64,000 nt of DNA from CADEDH01 sp039029735 (GTDB lineage: Bacteria > Actinomycetota > Acidimicrobiia > Acidimicrobiales > SZUA-35): the NCBI GenBank assembly GCA_039029735.1, contig JBCCFL010000028.1:1-64000 (forward strand). The letters run 5' to 3'. Shown here one piece after another: positions 7,275-15,111 of this stretch (position 1 is its first letter; the number at the start of each line of letters is the position of its first letter). The notes below the pieces were generated by a model. The model was not told the origin of the DNA. It did no database searches and worked only from the letters and a program-made list of their open reading frames with translations. Both the position numbers and the translations under genes were made by a program.

Positions 7275-8801
7275 ATGGCATCCAGCACCACCTACGAGGA
7301 GAACCTCGCCGCAGCCGACGAGCACCTCGCCCGCTTCACCTCCACCCCCATGTACCACCTCATCGCTGGTGACGCGGTCCCGTCCGGGTCGGGGGAGACG
7401 TTCGCCAACGTGTCGCCGATCGACGGCAGCCCACTGGGCACCGTGGCCGCTGGCGACGTGGCCGACGTCGACGCCGCAGCCACTGCCGCAGCCGATGCCT
7501 TCGCGGGATGGGCCGCCACCTCGGGCACCGAACGCAAGAAGATCCTGCACCGGGTGGCTGATCTCATCGAAGCCAACGCTCACCGCATCGCCGTCACCGA
7601 GTGCGTCGACACAGGGCAGACCATGCGGTTCATGGGCGCCGCAGCCCTCCGAGGGGCTGAGAACTTCCGGTTCTTCGCCGACCGGGCGCCGAGCGCCGCC
7701 GACGGGCAGGCGCTCCCGTCGGCCCATCACCTGAACTACACCACGCGCCACCCGATCGGGCCCATCGGCGTGATCACGCCCTGGAACACCCCGTTCATGC
7801 TCAGCACGTGGAAGATCGCCCCCGCCCTGGCGGCGGGGTGCACGGTGGTGCACAAACCGGCGGAGTGGAGCCCCTGCACCGCAACCCTGTTGTCCGAGAT
7901 CGCCCTCGAGGCCGGCCTGCCGCCGGGCGTGTTGAACACCGTGCACGGCCTGGGCGAGACCGCAGGCAAGGCGCTCACCGAGCATCCCGACGTCGCCGCC
8001 ATCGCCTTTGTGGGGGAGTCGGCCACCGGGGCCGCCATCCAGGCCCAAGGCGCCGCCACCCTCAAGCGGGTGCATTTCGAGTTGGGGGGCAAGAACCCGG
8101 TGGTCGTGTTCGACGACGCTGACATCGAACGGGCTCTCGACGCGGTGATCTTCATGATCTACAGCCTCAACGGCGAGCGCTGCACGAGTTCGAGCCGGGT
8201 GCTCGTGCAGTCGTCGATCCACGACGAGTTCGTGGCGCGGCTGGCCGAGAAGATGGCCGGCGTGCCGGTGGGCCATCCGCTCGATCCGAGCGCGGTGGTG
8301 GGCCCGCTCATCCATCCCCGCCACCACGACAAGGTGTGTTCCTACCGCGACATCGCCAGTCGCGAGGGTGCAACTGTCGTGGAGGGCAACGCCTGGGCGG
8401 ACGCCCCCGCCGGTGGCAACTGGGTGGCGCCGATGCTGTTCACCGGTGCCACCAACGACATGCGCATCGCCCAGGAGGAGATCTTCGGGCCGGTGCTCAC
8501 CGCCATTGCCTTCGACGACGAGGCCGACGCGATCAAGATCGCCAACGACATCGACTACGGCCTGGCGGGCTACCTCTGGACCCGCGACGTTGGCCGGGCC
8601 CATCGGGTGGCCAACGCGCTCGACGCCGGAATGATCTGGGTGAACTCCCAGAACGTGCGGCACCTCCCCACCCCGTTCGGCGGCACGAAGCGAAGCGGCA
8701 TCGGTCGCGACGGGGGAGACTGGAGCTTCGACTTCTATATGGAGACGAAGAACGTCGCCATCGCCCTCGACACCCATGCGATCCCTCGTCTGGGCAACTA
8801 G
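7275..8801 (+). CDS. hpaE: 5-carboxymethyl-2-hydroxymuconate semialdehyde dehydrogenase
   Basis: This 508-residue aldehyde dehydrogenase oxidises the ring-cleavage semialdehyde with NAD+. The catalytic Glu is in FELGGKNPVVVFDDADIER and the catalytic Cys in NGERCTSSSRV. The tail (MIWVNSQNVRHLPTPFGG, then KRSGIGRDGG, and SFDFYMETKNVAIAL) matches E. coli HpaE rather than generic ALDHs. The ATG at 7275 is chosen because GAGGACGG lies just upstream; an ATG at 7233 overlaps the promoter. It heads a plus-strand operon with the semialdehyde dehydrogenase and the dioxygenase subunits. Confidence 0.88.
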   Translation: MASSTTYEENLAAADEHLARFTSTPMYHLIAGDAVPSGSGETFANVSPIDGSPLGTVAAGDVADVDAAATAAADAFAGWAATSGTERKKILHRVADLIEANAHRIAVTECVDTGQTMRFMGAAALRGAENFRFFADRAPSAADGQALPSAHHLNYTTRHPIGPIGVITPWNTPFMLSTWKIAPALAAGCTVVHKPAEWSPCTATLLSEIALEAGLPPGVLNTVHGLGETAGKALTEHPDVAAIAFVGESATGAAIQAQGAATLKRVHFELGGKNPVVVFDDADIERALDAVIFMIYSLNGERCTSSSRVLVQSSIHDEFVARLAEKMAGVPVGHPLDPSAVVGPLIHPRHHDKVCSYRDIASREGATVVEGNAWADAPAGGNWVAPMLFTGATNDMRIAQEEIFGPVLTAIAFDDEADAIKIANDIDYGLAGYLWTRDVGRAHRVANALDAGMIWVNSQNVRHLPTPFGGTKRSGIGRDGGDWSFDFYMETKNVAIALDTHAIPRLGN

Positions 8802-8822
8802 GTCATAGGACAAGGAGTACCC

Positions 8823-10250
8823 GTGCGAGACCAGATCCTGATCGGCGGCGAGTGGACCGACGGCACCGACGGTGACCGCATCAGCGTCCGCAACCCGGCC
8901 ACCACGGAGGAGATCACCACCGTCGCGTCCGGCACACCCGCCGACGCCCACCGGGCCGTGGAGGCTGCCTCGGTCGCCCAGGCCGCCTGGGCGGCGACGC
9001 CTCCCCGTGAGCGGTCGGAAATCCTGCGGCGATGCTGGGAGACGTTGATCGCCAACGCCGACGAACTGGCATCGCTGATCACCACCGAGCACGGCAAACC
9101 ACTGGTCGACGCGAGGGGCGAGGTGGCGTACGCCGCCGAGTTCTTCCGTTGGAACGCCGAAGAGGCGGTACGGCTCCACGGGATGATCGGCACGGCCCCG
9201 TCAGGGGCGAACCGCATCATCGTCCGCCACCCGCCGGTCGGTGTGGTGGTGATGGTCACGCCGTGGAACTTCCCGGCGGCGATGATCACCCGCAAGGTGG
9301 CGCCCGCCCTGGCCGCCGGCAATGCCGTGGTGATCAAGCCACCGAAGGAAACGCCGCTCACCGCCCTGCGGGTGGCCGACCTCCTGCAGGAGGCCGGCGT
9401 TCCCCCAGGGGTGGTCAACGTGGTGCCAACGCTCGGCTCCGGCTCGTGGTTCGACGCCGCCGTCGACCACCGCGCCACCCGTATGGTGTCGTTCACCGGC
9501 TCCACCGAGGTTGGCCGGGTGCTGCTGCGTCGGTGCGCCGACCGCGTGCTCAAGGTGGCGATGGAACTCGGGGGGAACGCCCCGTTCATCGTGTTCGACG
9601 ACGCCGACATAGGCGCAGCCGTCGATGGAGCCATGGTGGCCAAGATGCGGCACTCGGCCGAGACGTGCACGGCCGCCAACCGATTCTTCGTCGAAGCCGG
9701 GGTGGCCGCTGAATTCAGCGATGCGCTCGCCACCGCGATGAGCGAGGTGAACGTTGGCGATGGCTTCGACGAGGGCGTGACGTGTGGCCCGATGATCAAC
9801 GCCGAGGCGATCGACTCGATCGGGTCGCTCGTGTCGGGCGCCGTGGCCAGCGGAGCCAAGGTGGCTGTCGGCGGTGAGACGCTCGATCGTCCCGGCTACT
9901 TCTATGCCCCCACCGTGCTCACTGACGTGGGGCCGACGGCACCGATCACGGCCGAGGAGATCTTCGGCCCGGTAGCTCCCGTCATCCCATTCACCGAGAC
10001 CGACTCGATGATCGCCCACGCCAACGACACCGAGATGGGGTTGTCGGCCTATGTGTACACCCGGGATCTGTCGCGGGGCCTCGCCGTTGCCGAGCGCCTC
10101 GAGTCGGGCATGGTCGGCCTCAACCGGGGTGCCGTATCGGATCCTGCCGCCCCGTTCGGTGGCATGAAACAGTCGGGTCTCGGCCGTGAAGGGGCCAGTG
10201 AAGGCATCTACGAATTCTGCGAAACCCAGTACATCGCAACAGACTGGTGA
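8823..10250 (+). CDS. NAD(P)-dependent succinate-semialdehyde dehydrogenase (GabD-like)
   Basis: The 475-residue ALDH has the catalytic Glu in MELGGNAPFIVFDDADI and the Cys in HSAETCTAANRFFV. EEIFGPVAPVIPF and PFGGMKQSGLGREG are standard ALDH motifs, with a GabD-like central region (GVVVMVTPWNFPAAMITRK). AAGGAG precedes the GTG start by 6 nt, and the gap from hpaE is 21 nt. The homoprotocatechuate pathway releases succinic semialdehyde, so this enzyme would convert it to succinate. Glutarate-semialdehyde or another short aldehyde is possible; the context supports succinic semialdehyde. Confidence 0.82.
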   Translation: MRDQILIGGEWTDGTDGDRISVRNPATTEEITTVASGTPADAHRAVEAASVAQAAWAATPPRERSEILRRCWETLIANADELASLITTEHGKPLVDARGEVAYAAEFFRWNAEEAVRLHGMIGTAPSGANRIIVRHPPVGVVVMVTPWNFPAAMITRKVAPALAAGNAVVIKPPKETPLTALRVADLLQEAGVPPGVVNVVPTLGSGSWFDAAVDHRATRMVSFTGSTEVGRVLLRRCADRVLKVAMELGGNAPFIVFDDADIGAAVDGAMVAKMRHSAETCTAANRFFVEAGVAAEFSDALATAMSEVNVGDGFDEGVTCGPMINAEAIDSIGSLVSGAVASGAKVAVGGETLDRPGYFYAPTVLTDVGPTAPITAEEIFGPVAPVIPFTETDSMIAHANDTEMGLSAYVYTRDLSRGLAVAERLESGMVGLNRGAVSDPAAPFGGMKQSGLGREGASEGIYEFCETQYIATDW

Positions 10251-10266
10251 TCACGGGAGACCACCG

Positions 10267-10683
10267 ATGAGCCTCTACTACGTCCAGAAGTTCCTCTATC
10301 AGCTCAATCGTGATCCGGCGGTGCAGGCGGCCTACGGCGCCGATCGCCGCGCCGCACTCGACGGGTACGAGCTCACCGACGAGGAGGTGGAGGCCCTCGT
10401 CACGCCCGACGTCGGGCTGCTCTACGTGCTCGGCGTGAACGGCCAGATCCTGATGCACTTCGCTGCGCTCCACCAGATCCCGTGGGCCGACTACCTCCAG
10501 CAGATGCGCGACGGGGTGGACGAGCACGGCCCCGTACGGGCCGGCGTCTACGCCATGACCGGCTACGAGGGCGTCGACGCCCATGCGGCATCGCTCGGAC
10601 AACAGAGCCATGCCGCCCAGGGCGTCGGGAATACCGGCCCGGCCGTCACCGAATCCGCCACCAGCGAAGGGAGCACCCCATGA
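10267..10683 (+). CDS. Extradiol dioxygenase alpha subunit, LigA-like
   Basis: The 138-residue protein has the all-helical LigA fold signature: VQKFLYQLNRDPAVQAAY, an LTDEEVEAL segment, then VGLLYVLGVNGQILMHFAAL. LigA-type subunits cap the active site of LigB-type class III extradiol dioxygenases. GGGAGA lies upstream of the ATG. Its stop overlaps the start of the LigB-like gene (ATGA, 10680-10683), as expected for equimolar subunits. The last 30 residues are low complexity. E. coli HpaD has no such separate small subunit, so this is an alternative ring-cleavage enzyme for the pathway. Confidence 0.82.
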   Translation: MSLYYVQKFLYQLNRDPAVQAAYGADRRAALDGYELTDEEVEALVTPDVGLLYVLGVNGQILMHFAALHQIPWADYLQQMRDGVDEHGPVRAGVYAMTGYEGVDAHAASLGQQSHAAQGVGNTGPAVTESATSEGSTP

Positions 10684-11528
10684 GCCTCGTCTATGCCGGT
10701 GTGTGCAGCCACGCCCCCGGAATCACGGGCAGGGCCGACCAGGCCGACCCTGCGATGAGAGACGCGCTCTACACCGCCTTCGCCGACATGCGCGCCGCCA
10801 TCGCCGCCACTGAACCCGACGCGATCGTCGTGATCGCAGCCGAGCACTTCGCCAACTTCTTCATGGACAACATGCCGAGCTTCGCCCTCGGCATGGCCGA
10901 CCACTACGACGGTCCGATCGAGGACCCCGACTGGCTCGGCATCGGAGCCTTCCGGGCTCCGGGCAACCGCGACCTGTCACACCGCATCATCACCGAGGTG
11001 ATGCAGACCGTCGACGTGTCCTACGCCGAGGAGTGGAAGTTCGATCACGGGATCGCCGTGCCGCTGAGCTTCCTCACCCCGGAGTTCGACACGGCTGTGA
11101 TCCCTGCCAACATCAACTGCCAGGGCCCGCCGCTCACCCCTCTCCGGCGGGCCCACGCCTTCGGCGAGGCCTTGGGCCGGGCGGCAGCGTCGGTGCCCGA
11201 ACGGATCGCCATCGTGGGCACGGGCGGCATCTCGCACTGGCCGGCCACACCGGACTCGGGGAAGATCAACGAGGCCTGGGACCGTGACTTCCTCGACCGG
11301 TGGTGTCGCAACGACGTCGACGCCCTGCTCGACTACGACGACGCCACCGTTTACGCCGACGCCGGCCAGGGAGGGTTCGAGATCCGCACCTTCATCGCCG
11401 TCAGCGGGGCTGCCGCTGGCGCCCCGGGCACCGTGCACTTCTACAGTCCGATCCCGATCTTCTCGGTGGGGTGCGTGACGGCCAGCTACGACGTGTCGAT
11501 GCTGGCGGCGGCAGCCGCCGCCGGCTGA
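10680..11528 (+). CDS. Class III extradiol dioxygenase beta subunit, LigB/MhpB-like
   Basis: The 282-residue protein carries LigB-superfamily landmarks: CSHAPGI with the first metal His, IVVIAAEHFANFFMDNMPSFALG, the central KFDHGIAVPLSFL with the catalytic His, and GTGGISHWP. Layout resembles MhpB and protocatechuate 4,5-dioxygenase beta. It cleaves a catechol next to one hydroxyl using Fe(II) and O2. With hpaE and hpaH around it the likely substrate is homoprotocatechuate; protocatechuate or a dihydroxyphenylpropionate-like compound cannot be excluded. It converges on the QueF-like gene, 7 nt away. Confidence 0.85.
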   Translation: MSLVYAGVCSHAPGITGRADQADPAMRDALYTAFADMRAAIAATEPDAIVVIAAEHFANFFMDNMPSFALGMADHYDGPIEDPDWLGIGAFRAPGNRDLSHRIITEVMQTVDVSYAEEWKFDHGIAVPLSFLTPEFDTAVIPANINCQGPPLTPLRRAHAFGEALGRAAASVPERIAIVGTGGISHWPATPDSGKINEAWDRDFLDRWCRNDVDALLDYDDATVYADAGQGGFEIRTFIAVSGAAAGAPGTVHFYSPIPIFSVGCVTASYDVSMLAAAAAAG

Positions 11529-11535
11529 CCCAGGG

Positions 11536-11946
11536 TCAGCGGGGGCTGGCCGTCACTTCGGTGGTGATGCCACCCCGGGCGTTCTGCAGCAGTGTCACCG
11601 TCACGTCGCGGATGCCGGGGGAGGCGTGGGCGATGCGGTCCGCAAGCTCGCCCACCAGGTGCTCGGCGAAGATCCGCTGATCCCGGTAGGTGGTGAGCAT
11701 CAGCTTGAGCGACTTCGACTCGATGGCGTGGGTGTCGGCGATGTAGGAGATCGTGGCCCGGTAGATGTCGGGCTGGATGCCCTCGACTGCGGGGCACAGC
11801 GCCTGCAGTTCCTCGGTGACGAACGTGACGGTGACGGGCCGATCGACCTCGAACACGTCGAGGCGCCCGTACTCGTTCGGGTCGACCGCCCGCCCCAACA
11901 TGGGGGAGGAACTCGCACCCGCGGGCGATCCGTCAACAATGGACAT
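11536..11946 (-). CDS. QueF-like protein (diverged 7-cyano-7-deazaguanine reductase family)
   Basis: The 136-residue protein keeps the QueF core: the nucleophile region ALCPAVEGIQPD (Cys51, Asp60), ISYIAD, the substrate-binding IESKSLKLML (Glu76), and the C-terminal RGGITTEV. The QueF motif FHE is FAE here (Ala94, Glu95), so one His important in Bacillus QueF is missing. QueF reduces preQ0 to preQ1 with NADPH in queuosine synthesis, but no other queuosine gene is nearby. It may be a normal QueF variant or a family member with another activity. It is divergent from the ECF sigma gene. Confidence 0.72.
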   Translation of the reverse strand: MSIVDGSPAGASSSPMLGRAVDPNEYGRLDVFEVDRPVTVTFVTEELQALCPAVEGIQPDIYRATISYIADTHAIESKSLKLMLTTYRDQRIFAEHLVGELADRIAHASPGIRDVTVTLLQNARGGITTEVTASPR

Positions 11947-12056
11947 ACGGGAAGAGTACCGCTGTCGAGTGACCGACTCGCAGGTGGGCGCCCCCATGAA
12001 CCCGGTGGCCGGAGGGGTGCACGGAAATTCTTCGTCGATCGTGAAAGGTTGGAGCC

Positions 12057-12713
12057 ATGTCCGGACAAGAACCCGATGTGGCACCCGGAACCGCAGCTCT
12101 CGACGCTCCCCGCGAGGCGTCCGACTCCCCGGCCTTGGTCGAGGTGACGGACGCCAGCGTCGACGCCATCGACGACGGTCGCTTCGACGAGCTCTTTCGC
12201 TCGTCGTACCGACCGCTCGTGGCCTACGCCCGACGCCGGACCGCCGATGCGGCGGCGGCCGACGACGTGGTGGCGGAGACCTTCGCAACCGCCTGGCGCC
12301 GCCGGGCGGAGCGCGACGCAGAGCGAGCGGCCCTTCCGTGGCTCTACGGCATCGCAGCCAACGTGGTGCGAAACCACTGGCGCAGCGACCGCCGCCACCT
12401 GCGGCTCGTCGACCGGCTCGAATCCGAACCGGTGACCGGCGGCGTGGGCCCCGTGCCCGGCGTCGACGGCGACCCCGACCTGCACACGGCGCTCTCCCGG
12501 TTGTCGTTCGACGACCAGGAGGTGTTGCGGCTGATCACATGGGAGGAGCTCTCCCATGCCGAAGCCGCTGAAGCGCTCGACTGCTCGGTCAACGCTGTAG
12601 GTATCCGCCTGCACCGGGCCCGTCAGCGGCTCCGGGACCAGCTGGAGAGCATCAGCTCCACCAGCAGCCACGATGCATCCGACCCCCCACGAGGACGAGG
12701 CACCCCCCAATGA
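12057..12713 (+). CDS. ECF-type RNA polymerase sigma factor
   Basis: The 218-residue protein has region 2 (FDELFRSSYRPLVAYARRRT, DDVVAETFATAWRR, ALPWLYGIAANVVRNHWR) and region 4 (LSFDDQEVLRLITWEELSHAEAA, then VNAVGIRLHRARQRLRD). An extra N-terminal acidic stretch of about 40 residues precedes region 2. Its stop overlaps the next gene's ATG (ATGA at 12710), the usual arrangement of an ECF sigma factor with its membrane regulator. It presumably directs an envelope or stress regulon and autoregulates. Confidence 0.88.
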   Translation: MSGQEPDVAPGTAALDAPREASDSPALVEVTDASVDAIDDGRFDELFRSSYRPLVAYARRRTADAAAADDVVAETFATAWRRRAERDAERAALPWLYGIAANVVRNHWRSDRRHLRLVDRLESEPVTGGVGPVPGVDGDPDLHTALSRLSFDDQEVLRLITWEELSHAEAAEALDCSVNAVGIRLHRARQRLRDQLESISSTSSHDASDPPRGRGTPQ

Positions 12714-13870
12714 CCGACCACGACGATCAGTTCACGCGTCCGGCCGGCCCCGACGCCGCGGACCTCTCACCGGAGCACGACGAGCTGCTGGCCCGCATGC
12801 GGGCCGCCGATCCGATCGATGCCGGTGCGCTCCCCCAATCCGACGGGCCCGAGGCCCTCACCCTGCTGGAGACCATCATGGCACCCACCCCCCAAACCCC
12901 CGCGGCCGGAGGCACTGGCCGCCAACCTGATCCGGTGCTGTTCGGCACCGACGTTCCGTCCGACTTCGGCTCGGCACGGCCGATGCAACGCCGTGGCCGC
13001 CGAGGCTTCGGGCTCATCCTGGCCGGCGCGGCGGCGATCGTGCTGCTCGTGGCCGGCGCCCTTGCCCTGCTGCCCTCGAACACCGAGCCCGCCCTCGCCG
13101 TCGTGCAGAGTGCGGCTCAGGCCACGGCCACCGCAGAGAGTGGACGGGTCGAGGTCACCGCAAATCTCGACGGCAGCGACGAAACCGGCTCCGGCTCGAT
13201 CGACGCCGTGGTCGAAGGCCGCTACGACGGTGACGACCTTGCGTTCTCGATCGTGAGCATCGATGCCGACGGCACCGGCGACGACTTCGATGGCGCCGAC
13301 CTCGAAGAGTTCGGCGACGAGTTCCCGATCTCGGAGACCCGCTACATCGACGGCGTGATCTACGCCAACTCCCCCGAGGGCTGGTTCGCCGTCGAGGTCC
13401 CGGAGTTCGTTGGTGAGCAGGTGACCGACCTGGCCGACCCGCGAGAGGTGCTCGCCACCGTGCAGGAACTCGTCGAGGCCACCGAAGTCGGTACGGCCGT
13501 GATCGACGAGCCCAACGGCACCTCGATCGAAACCACGCACTACCAGAGCGTGATCAACCTCGGCGACGAGAGCCTGCAGGAGTCGGGCTGGCTCGCCGGC
13601 CTGGAGCTCACCGAGCTCGACGCCGACGGCGAGGTCACCGTCGACCTCTACGTCACCGACGACCTTCTCCGCCGCCTCACAGTGTCGGGCAACGCCGCCG
13701 ACAACGCCGGTGGCGAAGGCAACGTGACCTTCGAGGTCGTGACCTCGTTCTACGACTTCGACGGCGACATCAGCGTCGAAGCCCCCACCGATGTCGAGAT
13801 CGTCGACCCCTTCGCCGAACTGCAGGAAGGCGACTTCGAGTTCGGTCCCGACGAGGACGTCGACGGCTGA
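12710..13870 (+). CDS. Single-pass membrane protein, probable regulator of the upstream sigma factor
   Basis: The 386-residue protein has a cytoplasmic N-terminus of about 95 residues, one membrane helix around residues 98-120 (FGLILAGAAAIVLLVAGAL), and an acidic extracytoplasmic domain of about 265 residues. The outer domain has repeating beta-strand patterns (SGRVEVTANLDGSDETGSG, ETRYIDGVIYANSPEGWF) like LppX/LprG-type lipid-binding proteins. No zinc-binding HxxxCxxC motif is present. The coupling to the ECF gene suggests an anti-sigma or co-sensor role; this is inferred from position and topology. Confidence 0.68.
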   Translation: MTDHDDQFTRPAGPDAADLSPEHDELLARMRAADPIDAGALPQSDGPEALTLLETIMAPTPQTPAAGGTGRQPDPVLFGTDVPSDFGSARPMQRRGRRGFGLILAGAAAIVLLVAGALALLPSNTEPALAVVQSAAQATATAESGRVEVTANLDGSDETGSGSIDAVVEGRYDGDDLAFSIVSIDADGTGDDFDGADLEEFGDEFPISETRYIDGVIYANSPEGWFAVEVPEFVGEQVTDLADPREVLATVQELVEATEVGTAVIDEPNGTSIETTHYQSVINLGDESLQESGWLAGLELTELDADGEVTVDLYVTDDLLRRLTVSGNAADNAGGEGNVTFEVVTSFYDFDGDISVEAPTDVEIVDPFAELQEGDFEFGPDEDVDG

Positions 13871-13886
13871 CGCCACAATCCCCCAC

Positions 13887-13973
13887 GGGCCTGTTCGCAG
13901 GCCCGGTCCCGTTCGGCTCAGCCGAACGCCCCTCATCACCCCCGGCCGGACATCCGCCCCGGCCGGGGGTGAT
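13887..13973. terminator. Three tandem hairpins between convergent genes
   Basis: A 7-bp stem with a TTCG tetraloop (GGGCCTG/CAGGCCC, 13887-13904), a 7-bp stem (GTTCGGC/GCCGAAC, 13911-13927), and a perfect 15-bp stem (13935-13949 with 13959-13973) occupy the gap between the sigma operon and the iron transporter. The last is followed by a TTTT. It probably acts as a bidirectional terminator. Confidence 0.75.
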
Positions 13974-13993
13974 CTGCGTTTTCGGTTCTGTGG

Positions 13994-14029
13994 GTACTGC
14001 CAGTTCGGTCAGTACTGCCAGTTCGTTCA
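13994..14029. repeat. 18-bp tandem repeat, two copies
   Basis: GTACTGCCAGTTCGGTCA (13994-14011) and GTACTGCCAGTTCGTTCA (14012-14029) differ at one base. The repeat lies just past the stop codon of the iron ABC ATPase gene. It probably arose by slippage. Confidence 0.8.
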
Positions 14030-14031
14030 GC

Positions 14032-15111
14032 TCAGCTGGTGGGGCTGTCGGGCTCTGGCCGGTGCCGAGGCACGACCACCTGCGAGTGGCCCGGTACGAG
14101 GGCGAGATCGCCCCGCTCGCCGATCTCGGGTGGTTCGAGATGCGACGTCACCACCATCACCGTCGACGCGTCGGGGAGTTGCACGGTGACCAGCCACCCG
14201 CTGCCGAAGTAGTGCCGAGAGATCACCTCGGCCTCGCCGCTCACGGTCGGGGTGAACTGCACGTCGTCGGGGCGGATCATCGCCGACATCGTGGCGTGCT
14301 CGGTGGTCGTTCGATCGAGATCCACGTCGAGTGGGCCCAACGCCGTATGCGGGCGGGTGGCGACGTCGACGATCGGGAGGAAGCTGGCCTCACCCATGAA
14401 CGATGCGACGAACTGGTCGATCGGGCGATGGAACACCACCGGAGCGGAGTCGATCTGCACGATGCGACCGGCCCGCATCACGGCGATCCGATCCCCGATG
14501 GTCAGCGCCTCCCGCTGGTCGTGGGTCACGAACACCGCGGGGGTGCCGGTGGCCTTCAACGCCGCCACCACGTCGTGGCGCAGCTGAACCCGCAGGTTGT
14601 GGTCGAGGCTGGCGAACGGCTCGTCGAACAGCATGAGGGCCGGTCTGGGGGCCAGCGCGCGGGCCAGCGCCACCCGTTGGCGTTCGCCGCCCGACAGTTC
14701 GTGGGGGTACCGAGCCCCGTGCTCACCGAGCCCGATCAGCGACAGCATCTCTGCCACGCGATCGTCGATCTCGGATCGGGGCATGTCGCGAAGCCCGAAC
14801 CCCACGTTGTCACGCACGCTCAGGTGGGGGAACAGCGCATGCTCCTGGAACACCAGACCAGCGGGCCGGCGCTCGGGTGGCAGCCGTACCGAACCATCCT
14901 CCACGAGCTCGCCCCCGAGGCGGATCGTGCCCGCGTCGGCCGCGACAAGCCCGGCGATCGTGCGCAACAGCGTGGACTTGCCACACCCGCTCGGGCCGAC
15001 GAGGGCGAGCAGCTCATTGGATCCGAGCGTCAGGTCAACCCCGTCGACGGCGATAACCGACCCGAAGCTGGTGACGAGCGCCTGGATCTCGAGCGGTGCG
15101 GCCGTGCTCAC
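14032..15111 (-). CDS. fbpC: Ferric iron ABC transporter ATP-binding protein
   Basis: The 359-residue ATPase has Walker A (VGPSGCGKST), the signature LSGGERQRVALARAL, Walker B (ALMLFDEPFASLD) and the switch His (VTHDQ), followed by a C-terminal TOBE-like domain of about 110 residues. It powers import through the permease encoded upstream. The GTG start overlaps the permease stop (GTGA, 15108-15111). Length and domain content match FbpC/AfuC; spermidine and sulfate ATPases are close relatives, but the permease and binding protein here are of the iron type. Confidence 0.88.
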   Translation of the reverse strand: MSTAAPLEIQALVTSFGSVIAVDGVDLTLGSNELLALVGPSGCGKSTLLRTIAGLVAADAGTIRLGGELVEDGSVRLPPERRPAGLVFQEHALFPHLSVRDNVGFGLRDMPRSEIDDRVAEMLSLIGLGEHGARYPHELSGGERQRVALARALAPRPALMLFDEPFASLDHNLRVQLRHDVVAALKATGTPAVFVTHDQREALTIGDRIAVMRAGRIVQIDSAPVVFHRPIDQFVASFMGEASFLPIVDVATRPHTALGPLDVDLDRTTTEHATMSAMIRPDDVQFTPTVSGEAEVISRHYFGSGWLVTVQLPDASTVMVVTSHLEPPEIGERGDLALVPGHSQVVVPRHRPEPDSPTS

